In this document: positions 1 to 14,390 of the stretch, one piece after another
How the letters are laid out: every line of letters begins with the position of its first letter
How positions within the stretch are numbered: the first letter of the stretch is position 1
Assembly (NCBI RefSeq): GCF_000512585.2
Contig: NC_089241.1
Span: forward strand, 1,984,001-2,048,000
DNA length: 64,000 nt
Reading direction: 5' to 3'
From: Kwoniella bestiolae CBS 10118
Lineage: Eukaryota > Basidiomycota > Tremellomycetes > Tremellales > Cryptococcaceae
Translations under genes and position numbers: made by a program
Notes under the pieces: generated by a model
The model's input: only the letters and a program-made list of their open reading frames with translations
What the model was told of the DNA's origin: nothing
Databases searched by the model: none

Positions 1-891
1 TATATAATCACCTTTGATACTGTTGACGGAATGAAGAAGTCTAAGAAGTTGATGGAAAATCACAACAAGTACACAGCAAGTATAAGATTATATGCATGTC
101 ATAATCACATTAATCCGTTGAATGTAAAAAGCGCTCATCTCCGCTCCCCTCAACCTTCTGATCGGGGTTATACGGTATTATGTGCATTTGGCGGGTCTCA
201 GCTGAAGAAGCAGACCAAGATGAAACGTGGTTCTAGGGTGTTGAGGATTTACGTAAATTGGGCTGAGGGGTGTGAGGTGGAGGTTGATCAGTTTCAGAAT
301 GCAGGATAGTCGTTAAATCTGGAACGTGAAAAAGAAATCATTCTCCCAAGCTACAAACTTACACGTATGGAAAAATCACATGCATAGAATGGATTTGGCA
401 TGCAACCTTCCTCATCCACCGTTCATTGATGACTCGTTGCAAGCATCAAGTAAAGATACCAAGCAGAGGCTGACGTATAGAGCGGGAAAGGGATCACAAG
501 TGAAAACAATCATCTTTCAAGGTGAGTATGTAAATGTACACAAGCCCGCCGCACAGCCCCCGCTCTCATACACCGTACCACTCAACCATACACCCACCTT
601 TGTCAATTCAATTCTCAACTTCAATTCCAATTCCAATTCTCGATCTTATACTGTCGTGTCGAGTTTTGGGCAGTCTTTTCATTCCTTTCATCACATACTG
701 ACTGCATTCTCTCTTATTTTCTCTTCGAAACTAGGTCGGCATACGTACCCTTTCACATTATTTCACTCTCACATCTCACTTTGAACTGGAAAGCACATCG
801 TTCTTGTAATATTCATCATCATCTTCGCATCGACGTTCACTCGCTCATTCGTTCAACAAGTTCAATCACGTCAGAGTAAAGATCGACCAAA
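1..891. other. Upstream region of the chitin synthase gene
   Basis: No convincing gene is seen. Two open frames here have no recognisable domain. From about 590 to 890 the plus strand is rich in C and T, as expected for the leader of the gene that starts at 892. A GTGAGT at 521 and a CTAG acceptor-like site near 735 could bound an intron in the 5' untranslated region; this is inference only. Confidence 0.4.
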
Positions 892-3800
892 ATGTCTGTG
901 TCGGGCAATGGGGGAGGAGCAGGACCATCACAAGGTAGAGGTGGTATGTCGAGATTCGAGGGAACAACGGATATATGGTATGTATCATGTGTAATGGCTA
1001 ATCGTCACCGATCTGACATGATCTGACCTTGTTTGCTGCATAGTACGCTAGGAGCAACCTTGGCAGAAGATACAGTCCTAGCTACTCTCCGAGAACGATT
1101 CCTCATCTCCCACCCATACACCTCATTATCACCTTCCAACCTCATTTCAGTCAACCCACACTCATACCTCCCAGTCAACGGAGATGCTTCCCTACAAGAT
1201 TACGTCGCCGAATATTATAGGATTCAAGTGGATGATGAGACCTCTAGAGACGCAGACTCCACGGCCAAAAAAGATAGATTAGGTCCTCACGTATTTCAGC
1301 TGGCTTTGAATGCCTATTATAATATGCGAAGGACAAGGCAGGATCAGATCGTGGTGCTCAAGTGAGTTCGATCGTTCATTGTCTCCGACATGTCTCGATT
1401 TGGGTGATCCTCGACTGATTGATATTCTTTGCAACTACAGTGGAGCTGTCGGATCGGGTAAATCAGAAATGAGGAGGTTAGCCATAAAAGCGATTTCAGA
1501 AGTTAGTGTAGCTGCACCAGGCAAGAAGGGCTCAAAAGTAGGAAGTCAAGTCGCCAATGCGGAGGTATGTACCGGTCGTTCATTCTCGAATTTTACAACA
1601 CAGATCATCGCTGATCTGCAACGCCTATGGCAGTTCATTCTCGAATCTTTCGGTAACGCTCATACACTCACAAATGATAACGCCTCTCGATTCGGTAACT
1701 ACACAGAACTCCAATTCAACGATCGAGGTAGATTAGAAGGTCTTAAAACCATTGAATACTATCTCGAGCGATCGAGGGTATCTCAAACCCCTTCAAGCGG
1801 TGAAAGGAACTTTCACGTATTCTACTATTTGGTCAGTGGTGTTCATGGAGAAGAGAGATCATTCCTGAAACTAGAAAATATCTCTTCCTACCGATATCTG
1901 CAAAGTCGAGTGAGAAGGACAGGGACGGAGGATCGACAGAGATTTGAACAGCTCAAGCAAGCCTTCAAGGTTGTCGGTCTTTCCAATCGCTTGGTCGCTC
2001 AAGTATGTCAATTATTGGCTACCATCTTACATATTGGTAATCTCCAATTCGAGACTGGTGGGAGTCAGCATGAAGGTGCTATCGTGACGAATTTCGAAAC
2101 ACTTTCGACCGTCGCCGAGTTCCTCGGTGTATCTCAAGAAGCTCTTGGCGAGTTGTTCTCCTTCAAGACAGTTCTGATGAGGAAAGAAGTGTATACGACA
2201 TTTTTAAATCCCGAACAAGCTGAATCGGTGCGAGACGAACTCGCACGAACCCTATATTCCTTGTTATTCTCATGGTTGAACGAACACATCAACCAGAAAC
2301 TATGTAAAGATTCTTTCGGATCATTCATCGCTTTACTGGATCTACCTGGTATGCAGAATAACCACGGACCCGTGGCTATGTCTAACTCTCTCGATCAATT
2401 CTGCTTTAACTTTGCCAATGAGAAGGTACAAAATTGGGTATTGCATAGAGTACACGAAAGTACCTTGGAAGAAGCGAGTAAAGAGAAGCTTTCATTCACT
2501 AGAATACCATATTTCGATAATTCTGAATGTGTCAAGATGTTATCGGACCGTAAAGGCGGCTTAGTCAATATTATGGATGATCAAGCTAGAAAGAAGAGAA
2601 ATGAAGGTCAATTATTAGAAGCTATGGGTAAGAGGTTTACTGGTCATGCGTCCTTCTCACTTGCCACTCAGAGTAGAAGTGGTGGTGCTACATTCACTAT
2701 CAACCATTATGATGGACCTGTCACCTACTCCACTGAGAACTTCCTGGAAAGAAATGCAAATGAGACTTCTGCCGATATCTTACGATTACTTCGAGGTAAC
2801 ACAAACGGTGCTCAGGCAGCTTCAGAACACCAAGGATCCAACAACCCATTCATCAAATCGCTCTTCTCCTCCAAATCTATCGCTACTCAAGCTCATCCAA
2901 GGAACGACGACGAGATCGTAGCTGTCCAACAGCCCGTTCGACCCATGCGAGCGCCGTCCACGCGAAGAAGAAAAGGTAGAGCGTTGAAAGCTGTCACTGA
3001 AGATAATGAGGAGGAGGGCGAAGATGACGAAGTTGGGGGAGGTAATGATGGAGGAAATGCTGGAAAGTCGTTATATTGCATAGCTGGTCAACATTGGTCT
3101 GCATTGGATACTTTATTACAGACTTTCGATCAGGCCCAACCGTGGTTGATCTTTTGTTTGAGACCAAACGACAGTCAATTACCTTCTCAGGTCGAGATTC
3201 GAAGTATGAAGAGTCAAGTTAGATCTTTGGGTTTGACGGAGATGGCTCAGAGACTTCAGACCTCCTATGAAGTTAGGATGACGCACTTCGAAGCTTGTGA
3301 TAGATATGCGGAGGAGTTTGAAGTCAGAGGTATATTGAAAGGACCATCGGATGTGGACAGATTGCAGGATTTGAAGAGGGTTTTGGGTTTGAGCGATAAT
3401 CAGATGGTCATCGGTGCGAACCGAGTGAGTGGTGTCTCTCCCTGTCAGGTAGATCACAGCTGACTATTGCTATACCGTAGGTGTTCCTCTCCCATACTGT
3501 TTTCCATCGTTTTGAAGATCGATTACGTGCAGAAGAGAAAGATGAACAGCGACATCGTAGAGAAGACATGGATTATCTCGACGAGAAGGAACGCAAAGTC
3601 GATCCGTTCTCGCCGTATCACAATGACATCTCGCCCTCCGCCTCTCCCGCTCTTGGCTATTCCGATCCTTATCTTCAGAACGAGTCTACAGTAGATCTAC
3701 CCCTTGTCGATCATGCGCAACCTCTTCGTCAGGATTCACCGGATGACTTTGACAATATTCGAGGGTTTGCTCCTAGTCAAGTGACCAGTCAATTCGCCGA

Positions 3801-6800
3801 TTCTGCTTCAAATATGGGTACGGAAACATACGCTCCCTCGAGAAACATGTTCCGTGATTTCGATCACAAGGATGAGAAGGATGTTTTAGATGTCGAACCT
3901 CAGGAAGGTGAGACCACCGAAGAGTACAAGGAATCAATAGCTAGAAGACGATGGGTATGGCTCTGTACTTTCCTCACATTCTGGATACCCGGCTTCATGC
4001 TCAACAAGATTGGTGGGATGAAACGACCAGATATTCGTCAAGCCTGGAGAGAGAAATTAGCAATCAATATGATTATCTGGTTCATCTGTGCCTGTACGAT
4101 CTTCGTCATTGCTGCTCTTGGTCCGCTTATTTGTCCGACTCAACATGTCTACACGTTTGGTGAATTGTCAAGTCACAGCTCCAAGAATGACCCGAACAAC
4201 GCATTCACTGCTATCCGAGGAGAAGTGTTCGACCTATCTCAATTTGCTCCAACCCACCTTACAGCGGTCTCGGTTGTCTCATCCAAGAGTCTCATGCAGT
4301 ATGGTGGTCTGGATGCGTCAAGTCTATTCCCTGTTCAAGTGTCTGCTCTGTGTGATGGCGTAAACACCCCTATCAGCCCATATGTCACACTCGACTCGAC
4401 CAATACAACCGACGTGTTCATGCAATACCACGATTTCCGAGCTTACACCAATGACTCCAGACCTGATTGGTACGCTGAGATGATGATCATGATGCGACAT
4501 CGATTCCGAGTCGGGTTTATGGGGTACACCAAGAAGGATATCAAGAAGATGGCGAATTCCGGACGAGCAGTGGCGATCTACGACAATCTGGTATATGAAA
4601 TGACGACCTACATCCAGCAGAACGGCGGTGGTCTGAAAGCTCCTAATGGTGTTGAGCTTACTTCTGAAGATCAAGCTTCTCGTCGATTCATGGCTGATCA
4701 AGTTGTCGAGCTCTTCACCTACAACGCCGGTAAAGACATTACCGCCTTACTTGATAATCTGGCATCTACAGCAGGACAAGATCTAGTGAACAAGCAGAAA
4801 GTGTGCTTGAGGAATCTATTCATCATTGGGAAAGTTGATTCCAGAGATTCACCTCAATGTCAATTCTCTACCTACATCCTTCTGGCACTATCAATAGTGA
4901 TGGTCTCAATTATAGGATTCAAGTTCCTCGCTGCTTTGCACTTTGGCTCGAGTCGTGCTCCGGAGAATCACGATAAGTTCGTTATATGTCAGGTACCATG
5001 TTACACTGAGGGAGAGGAATCCCTACGACGCACGATCGATTCGTTGGTCCGACTGAAATATGACGATAAGAGGAAACTCCTCATGATAATCTGTGATGGG
5101 AATATCAAGGGATACGGAAACGATAAACCCACTCCCGCCATCGTTCTAGATATACTGGGTGTAGATCAAAATGCCGATCCTGAGCCGTTAAGTTTCCAGA
5201 GTCTCGGGGAGGGGTCAAAACAACATAATATGGGGAAGGTTTATGCTGGGTTGTACGAGTGTGCGGGACATGTCGTGCCGTATTTGGTAGTTGTGAAAGT
5301 TGGTAAGCCTACGGAGAGACCAAAGCCTGGGAATAGGGGGAAGAGGGACTCGCAGATGATTGTGATGCATTTCTTGAATAAGGTGAGTGAATTTTACTTG
5401 CTTGCTTGTTATCCTTTCTTTCTGCCTTTTTTGCTATCCTTTCTCTGTTGTCTCTTCTGGCTGTTACTCCCTCATCTTCATCAGTCTACCTTTCGGCGTT
5501 CTGTCTTTCTTTCCTACCCCTGTTCTTGTTACGCCCTATGGTATACGGATGGGACGAAGAACTGATGATGTGACGGTTTATGCACACCGCAGGTCCACTT
5601 CAACGCTCCGATGAACCCGCTCGAATTGGAGATGTACCACCAGATCAAGAATGTGATAGGTGTTAATCCCAGTTTCTATGAATACCTGTTCATGGTCGAT
5701 GCGGATACTACGGTCGATGAGATGTCGCTTAATAGGCTTGTTTCTGCGTGAGTAACTCTCAGCTCTAAGATATCCATGTCATATGCTGATAACGACTCCT
5801 TGACAGGATGATGCACGATAAGAAGATCATCGGTGTCTGTGGTGAAACTTCCATTGCCAATGCCAAGCAGTCCATCGTTACGATGATGCAGGTGAGCTGG
5901 TTTATTAATCTCTCCATACGTTCAACAGCTGATCATACGACGAATTTTACGTAGGTATACGAATACTTCATCTCTCACCACTTGGCCAAAGCTTTCGAAT
6001 CCCTCTTTGGATCCATCACATGTCTCCCAGGTTGTTTCTCAATGTACCGCTTACGTTCCCCCGATACCCATAAACCACTATTCATATCAAACGGTATCAT
6101 CCAAGATTACTCTGAAAACCGAGTCGACACCCTTCACCTAAAGAATCTACTGCATCTAGGAGAAGATCGATATCTCACTACCCTCGTTCTGAAGCACTTC
6201 AACGACTACAAGACGAAATTCGTTCGAGACGCTTACGCTCAGACGGTCGCTCCTGATTCTGCGAAGGTCTTGTTATCCCAACGACGAAGATGGATCAATT
6301 CTACTGTGCACAACTTGGCGGAATTGGTTTTCCTAGATCAACTTTGTGGTTTCTGCTGCTTCTCTATGAGGTTCATTGTGTTTATTGATCTGTTGTCTAC
6401 TATCATCGCGCCTGTTACGGTTGCTTATGTGAGTGATGTCTTGGCTTCTTTCCTTCAACTCTGCTTGGCCTCACATCAATCCCTTGAAACTTTCCGACCT
6501 GGTAGAGGGTAGATTGAACGAAGCTGATGTCCTTCTGATGACTTAGATCGGATACCTCATCTACCTGATTGTGCGCGAGGGTAAATCCATACCGACACTC
6601 AGTATTATCATGTTGGCTGCCATCTACGGTTTGCAAGCTTTGATCTTTGTGTTTAGGCTGAGATGGGATATGGTGGCTTGGATGGTCTGTGAGTGGTTCT
6701 GCGTTCCCTTAGTGCTAGTTATCTTCGCCGTTGAGGTATACACTCAAGAGACACCAGTGCCTTGAACCGGAGACAGGCGATGTAGGCTGATGTTGGCGCT

Positions 6801-8142
6801 TGGGATATAATAGTCTACATCGCAGCTATCCCTTACTTCTCTTTCTTCCTTCCGCTGTACTCGTTCTGGAAGATGGATGATTTCAGTTGGGGTTCTACTC
6901 GATTGGGTGAGTACGACTGTCCAAGGAAGAAGCGGTCCGGTGCTTATATCTGGCTGTAGTCGTTGGTGAACACGGTAAAAAGCTTGTTATTCACGTAAGT
7001 CATACCATATACATCAGCCTGTACAACCAATACTGACGTTTCATAACAGGACGAAGGTAAATTCGACCCTCGATCTATACCCCTCAAGAGTTGGAACGAT
7101 TACGAGTGAGTCATACAGTACTACTTGGTAGTGAGCACAACTGACACACACTTATTGCTACAGGAATGAATTGTGGGATCAAGAATCAGTCCATTCCGGA
7201 TTTTACATGCCACCCAACAAAGGTGAATACGATTCCCGACCAGGTTCAGCCTACGGATATGACAACTACGACACTCGATCTCGTGGACTATCTCCTTCTG
7301 GATCGTACGGTGATCTGAGGGGTCAGTCGAGAGGCGGATCAACATACGGCGGAGTCCCCCAACTACCATACCAAAACCGGGATCTGATGGGCAGTCCTAT
7401 GAATTCCAATAGCCATTTACCCCTTGGTGGGGATGGTCGATCGGTCTTTGGAGATAATAAGAGTCTGTACGGTCAACCTATGAATGTGGATCAACGGAGC
7501 TTGTATGCTGGATCGTTCTACGGTGGTGGTGGAGGGCAACAACCGATGTTGGATCACAGGACCTCAAGTTACTCGTTACATAACAATCCTCATATGGGAA
7601 TGGGAATGGGTATGCCACCTATGGGAATGCAAGGAGGAAATGGGAATATGATAGATTTAGATCATAGGATATCATCTTACTCATCCTTCAACCCTCCTCA
7701 CCAACAACAGATGTACCAATCACCATATGGCGATCACCATCAAACACAGAGATCACCACTCTCCCAACCCAACTCCCGACCCCCGTCCAACTTCCTAGGA
7801 GACGCTGGTATACCACCCTCAAACTCGGTCGATAACGGTATGGGTATGGGTTTGTCCCTTGGACCAGAGGGAATCACCGAGGCTCAGTTGGAAGTTTCGA
7901 TTAGGCGGATCTGCGGGCAGAGCGATCTGGATAATCTGACGAAGAAAATGGTGAGGAAGCAGTTGGAAGAGGAGTATGGGGTGGGATTGGGTGGAAGGAA
8001 GGAGAGTATTAATAGGATTATTGAGATGGTTTTGGCTGGTGAGTTGGCGGCGTTCTTCCATTGGATATAATGTCAATCTCGTGTGTTCTCTGAGGGTGAC
8101 TTGAGGAATCAGTGCTGATGTCGTCCATTTGCTGTAGGGTAA
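892..8142 (+). CDS. Chitin synthase with myosin motor-like domain (class V/VII type)
   Basis: Polytopic plasma-membrane enzyme that polymerises UDP-GlcNAc into wall chitin. The spliced protein is about 2,000 residues. Domains in order: an N-terminal myosin motor-like region (about residues 20-770) with Walker A GAVGSGKS and a switch I-like NASRFGN; a cytochrome b5-like segment around residue 1010 (IRGEVFDLSQF); the catalytic chitin synthase domain (about 1260-1750) with QVPCYTEGEES, LFMVDADTT, GEDRYLTTL and QRRRWINST; C-terminal membrane segments ending in the typical PLYSFWKMDDFSWG; a Gly/Met/Gln-rich linker; and a DEK_C-like C-terminal domain. At least ten introns are visible, for example 978-1043, 3425-3480 and 6689-6813. 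The start at 892 gives a short Gly-rich leader running into the motor. The end is ambiguous: reading through gives a stop at 8068-8070, while splicing 8039-8137 (GTGAGT donor, CTGAT branch site) ends at 8142. Family assignment is certain; the exact class is inferred from the motor. Confidence 0.93.
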
Positions 8143-8733
8143 ACCTCGGTGAAATGGATGAGATACGATGATACGACAAAACGACTAACAATATGGAGTA
8201 TGAGTCTATGAACCATGAGAACGGACAATAACTTTACATTTCTGCTGCATTACATTATATACCTTTTCTTCTTGACTCCGTTATATACAGATACGAGCAC
8301 GAGTGTTTGTGTAGGATACGGTACGACATTCCATGGATTTATCATACTTTCCTGATGAGTACTTTCCACTTCCAAGCTTTCGACATATCGTTCTACCGCT
8401 ATCACTTATCTCTGATTCTGCATCGATGTTGTGTATATGTAGTGAGACGATGTTATGCATTGTCGTGATGCGTTGATGTCATACAACGTATCATACCATA
8501 CCGCAACGCAGTGGATCTACAAATCGTTATACATCTGATGAAATTGGTCATCATATCCCTTGTGTTACCGTCAATATTTAAAGGTCAGGTCAATGATCTT
8601 CTAATTCCCATTTACATGATGGAAGACGGGCAGAAACAGCAGGTATATATGAACCGCAATACCCTCTACATCCAGTCTAGACTTCCGTCCGTTCCCAAAG
8701 AGAATACGAATGAGGATAATCCATAACACCGGA
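8143..8733. other. Convergent 3' region, chitin synthase / MGS1
   Basis: AT-richer sequence between two stop codons, holding both 3' untranslated regions. No gene, RNA or repeat is recognised. Confidence 0.5.
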
Positions 8734-11483
8734 TCAGCTAACCGCATCATCATCCTTCTTCACCCCTCCCCTGGCCCTACCTTCCCAATCTTTACTTCCA
8801 TTTATCCTCCACTCCCACTCGCTCAACCTATCTTCATCCCAATTCTTCGATTTGTACTCCGCTTCGGGGCTTTTCAAAATGTGCTCGTCAGGGTAGGGAG
8901 AATGGGATGAATGGTTGGCGAGCGTGTGGGGGAGGTATTCCTACACGGAGTGAACTTGAATCAGCTTCGACAAAACACGATGGATTCTGGATATATACAC
9001 ATGATTGTACCAGACTCGCTTGAGGAAGAGATCCATCTCAACATCATAATATGGGCCCAACTCACGTTGTATACTGGATGTTGATAGTCCGGATCATAAG
9101 AGTATTTCTTGCCGTAGCCCAACTTCTTCATCAGTGCTGTAGGGGCATTACGTATCTGCAGAGGTACGCCAGGTAAAGGTGGTTCATGGCATAACGCTTC
9201 GGCCTGTCAAATGAGGTATATAAAGTGCGATAAGCGTTAGTAGTCAATAACGATGATTTCCGTGACGGAAGGGGAACGAATGACAGCTCACCCGCTTAAA
9301 AGCTGTATATGCTCTTGTAGATTTCGGTGCCTCGGCGAGATAAGCTACGCAGTGCTATTGGTAAGGTTAGCTACTGTGCTTCGTCTAACTCTCGCCAGCT
9401 GTCATTCAATGGAGACTTACAGCTAGATTGATACGACATTCTGGCAATCCGATAACTTGACATGCTTGATAAGTTGCCATAGCCTTACGATCTCCTCTCA
9501 GCATTACAAGCTTAGTCCTCAATGCGAAGTACACTTACAAGTGGTAATGCCTGAGGATCAGCCAAGCCCACATCCTCGCTGGCAACTACTACCAGCCTTC
9601 TAGCAATGTACAGCGCATCTTCACCACCCGTGATCATCCTATTTTCCATTCGCAATCAGCTACTCCAGTAAAAATACAAGTATATGCGACCGATAGCTGA
9701 ACTCACCTAGCCAGCCAGTACATTGCCGCACTCCCATCCGAACCTCTCAAGCACTTGTGCAGCGCAGAAATCATGTCGTACCTCTCTTCCCCTGATCTGT
9801 CGTAGCCCTTTCTCAGACCGCGTCGAACGGCATCCATCAAGTCTTCATCTCTCTTTTTCTGCTTGGCCTCTTCGCTCTCTTCGCCGTTTTTATCAGAAGA
9901 AGAAGAAGAAGGTAGTTTGGTTTGTTGAGGTGCCTGACACACTTTCAGAGCGAGTTCTAATCCGTTTAGTGCTTGTCGAGCATCGCCATCGGCCACGTCC
10001 GCTAGGAACGGTATGAGATCGGGCGGTAGGTGAGGTAAAGGAGGAGGTAAGGATGTGAGAGCATTGTTGAGGATTTCCTGGAGCGATTCGGGTGAATGAG
10101 GGGATAGGGTGAATACTCTGTTCGGTTGGAATTTTGATGATTAGTAGTCAATCCCTGCCTGATGTGGCTTGGCGTCATGATATCGGTGAAAGATATGATG
10201 TATGTTGATATTGTTTGAGATCTTCTTGGTCAGACTCACTGACATCGACTTAATAGAGCACCGTTGACTTTGAAAGATGGATTCTCGGTGGTTGCACCTA
10301 TCAGCTGTACCCAGCCATTCTCCACATAAGGCAAAAATAGATCCTGTTGAGGTTTGTTGAATCTAGCCCAACGATCAATTGTTGCATTCGGACAAATGAC
10401 TTGGAGGTAAGTCAAGCGATCACTTACCGATGTATCTCGTCAATCATCAATATTGTCCGTCTACCCCACGTATACGTCAGTCAAAGTTCCTTTCCACAAT
10501 TACAGTCGTGGGCTCACCTTCCAGTCAACTTCAAAGAATTCTTAGCTTGCTCAAATACCTGCCTGACATCTGATGTACCTGAGCTACCATCAATCACAAT
10601 CAGACGAGAGCTCGCAATTAATAGGTAGCCTTCACTTAGCTTACCTGGTAGCGGACAACTCCTTGAAATCGGCATTGGCAGTTTTAGCTATCAATCTGGC
10701 CAGTGTCCTGTACATATCCAATATATGATTTCAGCTCAAAGTCCGAAACGAGATTTAAGATAGCCCTGAAGGGAGGAAGTACAAGTAAAGCGATCAACTC
10801 ACGTCTTCCCACATCCTGGTGGACCCCACAGGATACAGCTCCCCACTCCTTCTCCAGCTTCTATCCTTGCTCTGAGTAATGATCCTGGTCCGACCAAGTC
10901 TGTCTGACCAATATATGATGATAGTGTTGTCGGACGAGACCTCTCGGCTAGTCTGCCAATGATCATGATAAGGTCAATAACTTTATCCCCCGTATACTTC
11001 AAATGCGTGACTCTCACTCACGGCTGATTGGCTATCAGAGGGTTTAATCTCTGCTTCTTATCCCCTTTTCCATCTTCACTTTTCGCAGTTGCGCTCGTAC
11101 TGAGATCCAGTGGCTCATCCTGGGAAGAAGACTTTCTCTTGCTTGTGGAATTGAAAATCGAAGCTACAGATCCGGGTCCCGGTCCACTAGCTGATTTCCC
11201 CGATGCTCTTCTAGCACTCAAGGTCTGTTTGGACGTAGGTGTATCTTCCAGTAAACTTATGACTTCCCTCTCAGGAGAACTCTGCGATCCCTTTGATCTG
11301 AGTTTGGGAGTCGTACTGGGTCCAGCGGTCGATGATGAGCCTCGGCACTGTAGGTCCAGATGGAGGTTGATATCTGTTTCTGCGACTGGGAGGGAACATA
11401 CGGGACATTCGACTGCGAAGTGAAAAGTTGAGCCGAGATCATTAATGACAGATCAGCTGAATCTCACCTTTTCCTGGTGCCAT
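8734..11483 (-). CDS. MGS1: MGS1/WRNIP1-family AAA+ ATPase (replication-associated)
   Basis: Clamp-loader-like AAA+ ATPase related to yeast Mgs1, human WRNIP1 and bacterial RarA; the family acts at stalled replication forks in the nucleus. The first exon is tiny (MAPGK) and splices into a UBZ4 ubiquitin-binding zinc finger with ligands CPVC...HLDLQC. A Ser-rich linker follows, then the RarA core: ERSRPTTLSSYIGQ, Walker A GPPGCGKT, Walker B LMIDEIH, and GATTENPSFKVNGALLSRC. The C-terminal MgsA region has LQIRNAPTALMKKLGYGKKY and ends in a charged tail. Many small introns interrupt it; the stop is at 8734-8736. It shares a 334 bp promoter with the divergent exonuclease gene at 11818. The UBZ-AAA-MgsA_C order is diagnostic, so the call is firm. 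Confidence 0.93.
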
Positions 11484-11817
11484 GATGTGCTGAATAGGTC
11501 TCTCGACTATCAGTGACCGGCTTTGAAATTGATATGCTTTTCGAAGATGCAGATGGGTAATGTTGTGATGTTCAGTGAGGAGGATGCCCTCCACTTTGGC
11601 GAGTAAACACAGCGAGTCAGCCTGATAGCTGACCAGAGATGTTGTTTGAGTGAGCTGGGAACGATATCAGGCTCACTCGCCTTCGATCATTCAAGCTTAA
11701 CCGGTAACTACGAGCAACAAGATATTTTCAACATTTCACCATTTCACTGCTCGATCAATCAAAGGTATCCTCTTGCAAGCTACCGAGTCCCACATCCGAA
11801 AGGGCACTTGTAAGACC
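11484..11817. promoter_or_regulatory. Divergent promoter, MGS1 / REX exonuclease
   Basis: A 334 bp gap separates two start codons on opposite strands, so it must hold both promoters and leaders. No clear TATA box or recognised operator was found. Confidence 0.5.
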
Positions 11818-14390
11818 ATGTCACCCTCACCCTCACCCCCATCTACAGGCTCAGGCTCAGCCAAGAGGAAAACACCCGTACCCGAACCAGCCAACACCAC
11901 CACAGACGAAGATGGGTTCACCAAAGTACCCACCAAAGAAGAACGACGGAAGATGAGGAAATTATCAAAGCATCGACCCAACTTCCAATTCAACATCAAC
12001 GAGTTCAGGTATGGCAAGAAGATTGGGATAGCCCATGTGAGGGATCTGGTGCTTTACATGGTGGCTGAGGGGAATAAACCGAGTTGGATACAGGTTGAGG
12101 TGGGTCATCATTCCGTCTATTCTCAATTTGAAATACAAGTAGTAACTGGTTGGATCGCTTGGCTGATGGTATGATTTGATGACACAGCACAAATCATTCA
12201 TATCCCACACTGTCGTCCTCTTCGTACCTGGCTTATTACCCTCCCATCTCGGATTGGACCAAATACCCACTATATCATGTATGCCCTTCTCAACTACCCC
12301 TCCAGCACCTATCGCTGGCTCTTCATCCGACCCCTTACCTCAGGCGAGGGTACCGATAATACCTAAACTGTTCACCTATGCCTGTCCGACCAGAGCACCA
12401 GGGGACGATAGGAAGTTACATTCGGTGCTGAACAGTCTTTTGATGAGTCCTATACCGGATAGTCTGAAGAAGCAGAAGGAGAAGGAGGCTAGGCAGCTGG
12501 CTGGTGAGTCCTCATCTCTATTGCTCTCTTAACATCATCCGAACGAATCATAATTTATATATGGAATGAATCATTTCATCACTCCAGCTTGACCTTATTC
12601 GTAATGTTGACTCATGCTGATGAACAATACGAATCTCTTAGACGCAGCAACGTCCTCCTCACTCCCACCCTTCCTATATCTCCTATCATCCCACCAAATG
12701 CTAGATAACGACTACCCCATCCCATCATACATATCACCCTCCGATACACCCGTAATACCAGGACTAGACTTATCGACCCTACCTCCCAGCTTGTCCGCTG
12801 CGTTGTCCGGTCCGACAAACGGGACGGGGGATGTGCATATAGATGTGGGGATAGGGGGAAGTACGACATCGATGAGTAATAGTAATTCCAAGAATAAGGG
12901 GAATAGGAGGGACGATCCGTGGTTGGAGATTCCAAGGGCAGATGGTCCGCCAGAGGACGGCCAGTGGCCTGTGTTAGCTATGGACTGTGAGATGGTGAGT
13001 TGTGTTTGTCTGTCTTCAGCGGATCAGGGCCAGGACAGATATGCCGACTGAGATCCATATTAATTTGTCTTAGGTCTTATCCGAAGATGGACAGGAATTG
13101 GCCAGGGTGTCGATATTAGACTATGATACTGGAGAGAACATCTTTGATGAGTTGGTAAAACCGCCAAAGGATATAATAGATTATAGAACTCAGTGAGTAC
13201 ACCCATACAGCATAAATACCTCAGCTGATGGTACATTTCACCAGATGGTCAGGTATAACCCCCCAAAAACTATCTACCGCCACCCATACCCTCGTTTCCA
13301 TCCAATCTGCCCTCCAATCCATAATCACCCCTCACACGATCCTCCTAGGCCATTCACTAGAATGCGATCTGATAGCACTCAGGATAAAACACCCATTATG
13401 TATCGATACTGCCCTGATATATAAACATCCGAGAGGACCACCTTTCAAAGCTGGTTTGAAGTGGTTGGCCCAGCGATGGTTGAAGAAGGAGATTCAGGGG
13501 TCGGATAAAGGGCATGATTCAGAGGAGGACGCGAGGACGTGTTTGGAGTTGTTGAGGATGAAGATGACTTATGGTGGGTTGGCGTTATTTCTATCAAATT
13601 ACCACCTTCTCGTCATATTGTGGCTGTCTGTGGGATCTCTCCTGAGCCGGGAGCTCACGCCTGATTCTGGTTGCTGTACCAGCAGAGACAGATTGAGCTG
13701 ACCGATGTTTTCTCGATGTAGGACCAGACTTCGGTAACGCTCTTGAAAATATGGAACCGATCTTTGAGCGTTTGAACCGAAACAAACCGGTGAAGACTTC
13801 CGCTTTCATCGATTATAGTAATCCTCGTACATCGCTGGGAGCAAAGGCCATTACAGCTATTAGGTGCTCAACGGACGATGAGATTGTAGATAAGGTTATT
13901 GAGAATGTGGAGGGACATGATCTGGTATTTGGGAGGATGATGGAGTTGGCCAATGTGCAGGGATGTGAGTGTCTCTGTTTCATCTCACCCGCTCGTACTA
14001 CACTGGTTGGATTGGAGAAACGATCATATATCCCCGGGACGGGCTGATAAGTCTTTACGTGGTGTAGGGAACGACCGAGGAATAACATCCAACCAATTTT
14101 CCCCCTCCGACCTTGACTCATCCCTCTCTCGCTTCTCCGACCGACTCAAGAAATTACACGAATCATTACCTTCTAATACTGCACTGGTCATTCTCAATGG
14201 TCATTCCAACCCTCTGCCTATGTTGGGGCTCACGGCCAAACGACAGAATTGGGAGAGACTGATGAAGACCCTTGGAGGGGCTGATAAGATACCTAAAGAG
14301 GATAGGTGGATGACGGAGGATGATAGAGAGTTGGAGAGGGTTACGGGGGAGGCTAGGGAGGGGATGGCGTTTTTCTGTGTGAAGGGTTAG
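11818..14390 (+). CDS. REX1/Rnh70-type DEDDh 3'-5' RNA exonuclease
   Basis: Likely trims the 3' ends of rRNA, tRNA or other structured RNAs in the nucleus, as yeast Rex1 (Rnh70) does. The N-terminus is Ser/Pro-rich and then basic; a conserved pre-catalytic region has HTVVLFVPGLL. The exonuclease domain is complete: motif I LAMDCEMV (Asp and Glu), motif II GHSLECDLIAL (Asp), and motif III HDSEEDART (His-x4-Asp). A C-terminal region after the exonuclease ends in FFCVKG. The start at 11818 is the first ATG in the frame. Introns are visible after IQVE, after RQLA, directly after the motif I Met, and at three later sites. Rex1 rather than Rex3/4 is favoured by the long N-terminal region, but the paralogue is not certain. 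Confidence 0.88.
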
